The position numbers were made by a program, and so were the translations under genes. DNA of 64,000 nucleotides from the NCBI RefSeq assembly GCF_000227135.1, contig NC_018234.1:98778-162777 (forward strand). The letters run 5' to 3'. The notes under the pieces are model-generated. The model was not told the origin of the DNA. It searched no databases and saw only the letters and a list, made by a program, of their open reading frames with translations. The stretch's first letter is position 1. Each line of letters opens with the position of its first letter. Shown here in pieces: positions 57,729 to 64,000 of this stretch. Origin of the DNA: Leishmania donovani (taxonomy: Eukaryota > Euglenozoa > Kinetoplastea > Trypanosomatida > Trypanosomatidae).

Positions 57729-59614
57729 GAGGCATAGAGACGCAGAGGCAGTCACAAACGCATCGACAAGCTCGGCGAGGGGAGAGACGAGGGAGCCAAT
57801 ATAGAAGCAGGAACGAAAGGAAAGGCGATGATGCGGAGGCGGGCGGTCTCCTCTCAAGCGAGCGCGAAAAGAGAGGGAAGGATTGGAGACGAGGCGGCGC
57901 ACCCTCGCACACACGCGAAGAGCACAAGGAGAAAGAGAGAGGGGAAGAGAGAGCGAAAGCCTCCAGAGAAGGGCCTTCACTGCGCCGAACACACAAAGGC
58001 CCGCTAAAAGGAGGACGCGCCGTTTCCGTCACGTCGCACACACACGCACACGATTGTGTGCACACTGCCGTTGCCTTAATCAGCTCTCACCACGGATCGT
58101 CTTCAACCGAAAGCCAGGGGGTGGGGAGGAGGAACTTAGAGGTGGAGTGATCCCGTGAGCCAGCGTGCTTTTCTGCCCACAGCCGCTGTGGTTCCAAGCA
58201 GTGCGGTGTCACCGCCTTGTCGCCGGAGGGGGAGGGGGGACGAGTGCACGTATCTCTGCGTGTGCGTGCAACGTGAAAGCGGACGCGTTCCAAAAGGGTC
58301 CTGAGCGTGCTGGCGTGATCACGCTGGTGTGCTGCGTGGGGGCGGTGCCAGTGATGGCGGAGGTACAAGAAAGAGACGGTGCAAGGTTCTCAGGTGCTGA
58401 TCGAAGTCAGAGAGAGGAGCGCTGGGGAGGCAACGGCAGCCATGATGAAGAAGCGCCGCCGCCCGCCACAGGTGATGTGAGCAAATGGTGGAAGAGACGA
58501 GAGTGAGGCCAAGCGCACACGCACGCGTCAGGGGCCGCGCAGAGAGAGAGAGAGAGGTGGAGGGTTGGGCACCCGAGAAAGCGCGCACTCACTTTCGCCA
58601 CGAAACAAAAAGAGCGCCAACGTGCGACACCAGCGGGAACGCACTCGCGCGCGTCGTGTGCTACGGCTGGTGTCACATGCATGTCCGCACATGGTGTGGG
58701 GAGAGGCACAGGCGGAAGTTGCGATCATAGGAGCGTTCAGTTGTTGCACTGCAGACCTCCTGCTTCGCTTGTGTGTGCGTCGTGCTCTTTCCGTCGGCGT
58801 GGATACAACCAACGCCGGCGTTGGAGTGGCCACGCAGACGCAGGGAGGGAGGGGGTAGTCAGTGCTTGTTGTTGGTGAGCATGGCCACAGAGGGAGCGGC
58901 GAAGAGAGCGAGATCAGCGAAGGACGACAAGAACGACCCTGAGAAGAAACTAACGCACGCACGTGGAAATGAACGGCAGGGGCGTGGCGGAGGAGAGGCA
59001 AGAGCGATGGCCAACACAGCCGCACGCATGAAAAACGAGCAGCAGGCAATAGGCAGACAGCGATGCGCTGTCGCGAGAGAAAACGCGGCGCGGAGAGAGG
59101 TAGCGAGAGAAGCGCACCCACCGGCGCATGGCACACACACACACGCACGAGAAGCCAAACCATAAGAATAGCGTACGTAAGGTAAGGGTCGAGGAAACGA
59201 AAAAAAAAAGGAAGGGGGTAGCAGGCTGCGCTGATGACGATAAGACGCGAGACGGCCTCAGAGAATACGTGTGAGCATGTCGCACATCTTCCCCTGCTGT
59301 TGCACTCCATGTCTTTCCGCCTGCAGATGATGCGACGCTGTCGTTGAGCGTCGCAAGGCTGCACTGCTCTCTCTCTCTCTTCGTCCTTTGCGCGCTTCCT
59401 TCTTCCCCTCGCTCAGCGCATCCGCTCACGCGGGCGGAGGCAAGCGTGTACGCGTCTGTGAGTATGTGTGCGTGTTCGAGGGAAGGGGGACAATGAGCGG
59501 TGAAACCCTCATGCGAGTTATGCGCGTGCTGTACCCGCGGACATTGCCCATCCGCTTCTGCCTCTGCACAGATCCCCCTCTCCCTCCATCACTCACGGGT
59601 GCACCCATCCTGCT

Positions 59615-60715
59615 CTACGGGCGACGGAACGCCTCCATCCACACCGCGTAGTCCTCCATCATGGCACTGGCGGTACAGTACATGCCGGCCCCAGGGCCGG
59701 AGATGGTCACGACGCCGAGGTAGTCCGTCCACACAGACACGGCGCTCGTCGTACCGTCCATATGGTACAGCGGATGCTCCGGGCCCAGCAGCATCGGTTT
59801 GACGGAGCACGTCAGACGCTCGTGCAGCGGCCGTGTACGTGACTGCGCCTCTTCTTCCTCCGCCGCTGACGACTTGGGTGCACAAGACGACGTCGCCGCC
59901 CCCTCCATCGCAGCGCTCACCACGTGGCGGTAGCGCAGCCCCTTCGCCCTCGCGTCCTGCAGCATTTCCGGCGTGAGAGTGTCGATGCCCGTCACTGGGA
60001 TGGTCGAGCGGCTCGGCTGATGACCGAACGCGATGGCGACCATCACGAGCAGCTTCACGAAGGCATCTTGGCCGGCGACATCGTTGGTGGGGTCCGCCTC
60101 TGCGTAGCCCAGCTCCTGCGCCTTCTTCAGCACCTCTTCAAACGTCTTCTCCGGGTGCTCGCGCAGCTCTGTGAGGATGTAGTTGCTCGTGCCGTTGACG
60201 ATGCCCTCGATCTTGCGCACTTGCTGGACGTGGCACATGTTCTGCAGCGTCTTGATGATCGGGACGCCGGCAGCAACCGTCGCCTCAAAGCCGACATACA
60301 CCCGCGTCGCCGGAAACGACGATGTCGGGGTGCAGGAGGCGGCCAGCTCCTGCAGGGCAGCGCCATACCGGGCGAACATCACCTTGTTGGCTGTTATCAC
60401 CGAGCACCCATGCTCCACAATGGCACGCTGGAGGTACGTGAAAGCCGGCTCTTCACCCACCGTCGCCTCGAAGATGACCTGCACGTCAGCGCGGAAGACG
60501 TCTTCGATGTCGTCCGTGAGCAACTTCGCATCGCTCGCGCAGCGGTCCGGCAAGACGCGACTTCTTTTGCGCAGGTCGCGCACGAGAATCTTTACGATGA
60601 CGAGCTCCACGCCGCCAAGCCTCTGCTTGAGCTGCTCACGGCGCTGCTGCGCGATACTGTAAATACCTTGCCCTACGGTACCAAAGCCCAGGAGGGCAGC
60701 GCGAACGACCGTCAT
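59615..60715 (-). CDS. Homoserine dehydrogenase, monofunctional
   Basis: The 366-residue protein carries an N-terminal nucleotide-binding motif LLGFGTVGQGIYSI, the segment VIFEATVGEEPAF, the VITANKVMFARYG segment and the hallmark KIEGIVNGTSNYIL followed by GYAEADPTNDVAGQDAFVKL. Family knowledge: it reduces aspartate-4-semialdehyde to homoserine with NAD(P)H, a step towards threonine and methionine. The Lys in ANK and the Asp/Glu in the EADPT/DVAGQD region are the usual substrate and catalytic residues. Its length fits the monofunctional enzymes without aspartokinase. No ACT domain is visible. The start at 60715 (MTVVRAALL) is the first ATG before the nucleotide-binding fold; an in-frame TTG lies five codons upstream. 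The next upstream gene encodes another amino-acid-related enzyme (M20 deacylase). Confidence 0.95.
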   Translation of the reverse strand: MTVVRAALLGFGTVGQGIYSIAQQRREQLKQRLGGVELVIVKILVRDLRKRSRVLPDRCASDAKLLTDDIEDVFRADVQVIFEATVGEEPAFTYLQRAIVEHGCSVITANKVMFARYGAALQELAASCTPTSSFPATRVYVGFEATVAAGVPIIKTLQNMCHVQQVRKIEGIVNGTSNYILTELREHPEKTFEEVLKKAQELGYAEADPTNDVAGQDAFVKLLVMVAIAFGHQPSRSTIPVTGIDTLTPEMLQDARAKGLRYRHVVSAAMEGAATSSCAPKSSAAEEEEAQSRTRPLHERLTCSVKPMLLGPEHPLYHMDGTTSAVSVWTDYLGVVTISGPGAGMYCTASAMMEDYAVWMEAFRRP

Positions 60716-61506
60716 GCTTAGTGATGACAAGGATGATGCACGTGGCGAGTTGAGGTGCTTGAGCGGTTGCGTGCGTGTGTGTGTGTGTGGTGGGGGGGGG
60801 GGGGGCGTCGGTGCTTGCTAGCGTATCGCTTCTGAGCAGGGAAGGTGACATCAAGTACGGCCGCCCGCGACTACGAAGACAGAGCGAACAACAAAGACGG
60901 TGAGTGCGGATAAGCGAGGATGGGAAGGGGTGGCGCATGCGGCTGCAGCGGCCCTCCGCGGCCACTGCGTAGAGATATGGAGAAAACCCCAAAGAGAAGG
61001 CAGAGGGCGGAGCACAAACACACATACACACATGCGCACGCGTCCTTGGCTAGCCGCAGAGGAGCGCTTCACGATGAAACGGTGCCTCGCGCGAGTGTAC
61101 AGGGGCAGCGGCAGCCGCGGGCTGGTGCACATGGGACAAGAGATGATACGCATCGTGGACGGTCGGGCAAAACAAGGTGCGGATGTGCCTGCGGTCTGTC
61201 GTTGGCCGGCACAAGCCTGCCCCATCTCTCCTTGCCACTCGCGCCGTGACTACGCCGAGAAGGTCACCAATAAAAGGAGGACGAGCGGGTGGCGTGGCGG
61301 ACAGAAGTGAGGGCAGGAGACGAGTGGTGGTGGTGATCACAGCGGTGCGTTATTGGTGGCCAGATGGCTGTGCGGGCATGTCTGTGCGCCTTTCATGGGG
61401 CCTTTCCAAGAGCCTTGCGCATGACGTACGTCATGGCTGGACCCTCGCGAGCACGGCCCCATCAGAAGCAGCTGAAAAAACACGGAAGACATGCGCTTCC
61501 TTTCGC
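60716..61506. other. Spacer upstream of homoserine dehydrogenase
   Basis: This 791-base spacer includes a TG repeat at 60774-60789 followed by a run of 14 or more G (60791-60805). It contains the likely splice region for the dehydrogenase gene on the minus strand. No gene is seen. Confidence 0.6.
60774..60805 (+). repeat. TG repeat and poly-G run
   Basis: Alternating TG is followed by a long G run interrupted by a single T. The layout repeats that at 20316-20341. Confidence 0.9.
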
Positions 61507-62022
61507 ATTAGCGTGCCTCATTTCTCTGCCGCACAACGTGAGGTCCAACGCCGCTCCACCCCCGACCCTGTCGCAGGCCGCATCCGCGTGGTGCGAAGCA
61601 CCGGTAGACACGCGTTGCAGCAGTGCGCCGACCCGGTCGCCCGAGGAGGGCCCGTGCCCTCAAGCGCCGCCCACCCACCCCGCGCACCGTAGGGTGGCTC
61701 TCAGGCGCCCCACACCAGCAGGCGGTGCGAGGGCCGGGTGTGGCATACGCTCGAGTCGCGCGAACACTTTTTGCCTATCCGATGAGAACCACAAACGCGT
61801 TCACTGCCGCCGCTCGCCCCGGCGCCACGCCGTCCGGGACCCGCCCGCCGACATCCGCAGCGACGACTCGCTCTCACTCGCCCACGTCGTAGGCGCTTGG
61901 CACGCGCACCGCCAGAAGTGGCTCGGCATTCGGCCGGGATGGGGGCGGGGAGAGGGGGCTGCTCGGCGTCCACCCAGACCGAGCTGGACACACCGGACCC
62001 GGAGATGCCACGCGCGGAGGTG
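61507..62022 (-). mobile_element. SIDER-like degenerate retroposon, copy B (complete)
   Basis: This 516-base element is in minus orientation. It matches copy A (15544-16125) in reverse complement with hardly any difference where both can be compared, and contains the sequence matched by copy C (16946-17144). The signature part with CTACGACGTGGGCGAG (minus strand) is near 61885-61900. It lies about 950 bases downstream of the stop codon of the M20 gene (62979) in sense with it. This fits the known SIDER2 position in 3' UTRs, where the elements can lower mRNA stability (family knowledge). No coding capacity is expected or seen. Confidence 0.7.
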
Positions 62023-62978
62023 TTTGTGCCCACGTCATGAGGGCGGCGCTGAATGGTGAAAGAGCCGAAGAGAATACCGCCTGCCTTCGTCAATGCCCGA
62101 CTCTCGCGCCACACCTTTCACAAGTACAGACGCGAAGGGAGTATGGAAAGCGGGAGTCATTCGCGGTGCCACTCGCGGTACCACACGAACGCCAGCACAT
62201 CAGCCCCGCCGTGAGAATGAAAGCGAAAGCAAAAGTACAGACGAGCACACGCGCAGACGTCGAGAAGAGGGGATGGCGTGCGACGCGCGAGGTATCAGAG
62301 AGGACCACAGCACGGCGGCCTGTGCGCACAGGCCGTCGTGTGCGTGCGTGCGTGCGTGCGTGTGTGCCGAAGAACAGAATAAGCGATAAGGGGAAAAGCT
62401 GGATCGAGCCAGCGACTCCGTGAATCCTCGAGCGCGCAGAAAGAGGGAAGAGAACGGCCAGTGGCCGTAAGACAAGTCAACGCAAGCGAAGGATGAGGGA
62501 GGAAGAGAAGGGGGCTCATGTGGCATGCAGGTACAGGCGCCTGCATGTGAATGCATCGCTTGATGGAGAAGCGGAAAACATTTTAGAAAAAAAAATGGAA
62601 GGGAAGGGGGAAAAGACGCAAGATCGCGTGGAGCACCGCCCACGCCACACATGCGCATACGCGTCGTCGATTGGGAGCATCACGCGCATACGCGCACACA
62701 CCTCCCGCACGCAGTCGTCGCACTGTCGGTTTTCCTTTCCGCCAAAAACTGCTTGTGCGCGTGTCGCACGCTATGTTCGTGTGATGGGGCACATGCCGAG
62801 AAAGAGAGAGGGGCGTGAGGCGGGCGTGAACATCTAGAAAAGGATGGAAGTAGGCAACGAGAGCAGGCATAGCCGCCACCGCCAGATGCAGCCTCGGTGT
62901 CACCCTCGTCTGTCGCCGCCCCGTCACCCTCACTTGGCTCCCACCAGCGTTGTCTGGGCGACTCCGCCAGCTACAGGC
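62023..62978. other. Spacer between copy B and the M20 gene
   Basis: This 956-base stretch is probably the proximal 3' UTR of the M20 gene. It contains a GTGC-type repeat at 62339-62364 and an A-rich stretch at 62584-62596. No gene is seen. Confidence 0.6.
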
Positions 62979-64000
62979 TCACAACTGGCTGGCCTCGCTC
63001 CCGCCGCACATCAGCTGCACAACGCGGCGAACCACCAACAGGCCCTTGTCCAGCTGCTCCAGCGACACGAACTCGTTCGCCTTGTGGGCCTGCTCAATGT
63101 TGCCGGGGCCGCACACCACGGAGTTGATGCCAGCGGCCTGGTACTCGCCCGCCTCCGTGCAGAACGACACCTTCGTCATCTTCGGCAGCTCAGGGTTGGC
63201 AGCCATGAGGGCCTTCACGACCGACGCATCCTTATTGCCGCCAAAGGGCTCGACTTCGCCGCGCTTCACCACGTCTATGCCCCCCTCCGGGCACGCCAGC
63301 TTCACGCGCTCCGTCTCCGCGCTGATAAAGTCCCAGATCTCCTTCTTAATCACAGATGCAGGGTGAGACGGCACGTTGCGGAACTCGAAGCCCAGCGAGC
63401 ACTCTGCAGGGATCGTGTTTATCGCGTTGCCGCCGGTCGTGAGAGCCGGGCAGAGAGTCGTGTGGGTGATGTTGAAGCCCTCCTCGAAGGGGCCCTCGCG
63501 GGCGAAGCGATCACGCATCTCGAAAAGCTTCTGAAACACGCGCATCGCAGGCTCGATGGAGTTGTACCCCGCAGTCTGCAGCGAAGAGTGTGCAGCCTTG
63601 CCTTTGAACGTGATGTAGCTGTAGAAGATGCCCTTGTGCGCAATCACGAGGTCGAGCATCGTCGGCTCGCCGATGATGCAGCCCTCGCACTTCTTCAGAT
63701 CGCTTCCCCGCTCGCGCATCAGCTGCCGCACGCCGTCAAACGTCGTCTCCTCGTCGTAAGTAAGCGCGATTTGCACGGGCTTCCGCGGTGGCGCACGCAC
63801 CCACTCCGGCACAAGGGCAAGGCACACAGCAATGAACGCCTTCATGTCGCACGACCCGCGCGCGTAAAGGTTGCCATCGCGCTCCGTCAGCACGAACGGG
63901 TCACTTGCCCACTTCTGCCCGTCCACTGGCACAACATCTGTGTGCCCGCTCAGGATCAGCCCGCCTTCCACGCTGCCGTCCGCGCTTGGTAGCGTCGCCA
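62979..64000 (-). CDS. M20-family deacylase, acetylornithine-deacetylase-like, 5' end cut by window
   Basis: The frame is open to the right edge, so the N-terminus is missing; about 340 codons are visible. Metal-ligand motifs of the M20 di-zinc amidohydrolases are present: LSGHTDVVPVDG (His and Asp), GSCDMKAFIA (Asp), TYDEETTFDG (catalytic Glu pair), IIGEPT (Glu) and a final His in EQAHKANEFV. The dimerisation domain segment KAAHSSLQTAGYNSIEPAM is also recognisable. Family knowledge: ArgE removes acetyl from N-acetylornithine; relatives act on many N-acyl amino acids, so the substrate here is uncertain. The domain order and the GHTDVVPVDG motif point to the ArgE/DapE branch. The gene lies upstream of homoserine dehydrogenase on the same strand, and its 3' UTR would carry SIDER-like copy B. 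Confidence 0.92.
   Translation of the reverse strand, partial: ATLPSADGSVEGGLILSGHTDVVPVDGQKWASDPFVLTERDGNLYARGSCDMKAFIAVCLALVPEWVRAPPRKPVQIALTYDEETTFDGVRQLMRERGSDLKKCEGCIIGEPTMLDLVIAHKGIFYSYITFKGKAAHSSLQTAGYNSIEPAMRVFQKLFEMRDRFAREGPFEEGFNITHTTLCPALTTGGNAINTIPAECSLGFEFRNVPSHPASVIKKEIWDFISAETERVKLACPEGGIDVVKRGEVEPFGGNKDASVVKALMAANPELPKMTKVSFCTEAGEYQAAGINSVVCGPGNIEQAHKANEFVSLEQLDKGLLVVRRVVQLMCGGSEASQL

Larger units (their letters stand above)
56938..59614. other. Long repeat-rich spacer between the STE7-like kinase and homoserine dehydrogenase
   Basis: This 2.7-kb spacer holds several simple repeats: AT at 57101-57119, TA-rich DNA at 57399-57440, GGT at 57598-57623 and CA at 57707-57728. There is also a 14-base palindrome at 57581-57594. 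The rest is GA- and TG-rich. I see no gene; open frames are repeat artefacts. Confidence 0.6.

Noticed and set aside
57392..58150. Plus-strand open frame of 252 codons in the spacer near the STE7-like kinase
   Set aside because: It is made of TA, GGT and CA repeats and Arg/Glu-rich text, and lies against the polycistron direction.
1..64000. CRISPR arrays, tRNA or rRNA genes, bacterial operon signals
   Set aside because: No regular repeat-spacer array, no clear tRNA box pattern and no rRNA-like sequence was seen by reading; bacterial signals are not expected in a kinetoplastid chromosome.

Overview
The window looks like a chromosome piece of a trypanosomatid of the Leishmania type. It is GC-rich. 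Its long intronless genes lie head-to-tail on one strand for tens of kilobases, separated by pyrimidine-rich and TG/CA-rich spacers suited to trans-splicing and polycistronic transcription. It also carries short retroposon copies that match what is known as SIDER elements. From memory, the order of protein kinases, homoserine dehydrogenase and acetylornithine-deacetylase-like protein suggests Leishmania chromosome 7; I could not check this.

Layout: bases 1-13032 hold the last four genes of a plus-strand polycistron: a Sec7-domain ARF exchange factor (cut by the left edge), an MnmA/MTU1-type tRNA 2-thiouridylase, a TMEM115-like membrane protein and a TAPT1-family membrane protein. Bases 13033-17328 are a convergent strand-switch region with no intact gene. 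It holds coding remnants on both strands, two retroposon copies in opposite orientation and two assembly gaps, one bordered by long G runs. From 17329 to the right edge every intact gene is on the minus strand. Listed by position these are: a NEK-like kinase; a decayed gene of about 2.9 kb; a second NEK-like kinase with a large activation-segment insert; a 2118-residue protein of unknown function; a PTPA-type PP2A activator; mitochondrial phosphatidylglycerophosphate synthase (PGS1); an unrecognised 253-residue protein; a 695-residue protein with faint acyl-CoA-dehydrogenase resemblance; a short anamorsin/DRE2; a permuted papain-like (YiiX/NlpC-P60) protein; a very large STE7-like kinase; homoserine dehydrogenase; and an M20 (ArgE-like) deacylase cut by the right edge.

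The genes do not form one pathway. Themes are signalling (three unusual kinases plus PTPA), membrane traffic and Golgi or membrane proteins (Sec7, TMEM115-like, TAPT1), mitochondrial and iron-sulfur functions (thiouridylase, PGS1, anamorsin) and amino-acid metabolism (homoserine dehydrogenase, M20 hydrolase). In such genomes promoter control of single genes is not expected, so spacers and 3' UTRs, including the SIDER-like elements, are the likely places for expression control.

The most notable observations are two almost identical SIDER-like copies about 46 kb apart in inverted orientation; a third copy with an internal deletion at a short repeat; and at least three decayed genes, two of which mark the point where the opposing polycistrons meet. 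I saw no CRISPR array, tRNA or rRNA gene, and no clear sign of a wholly new system.
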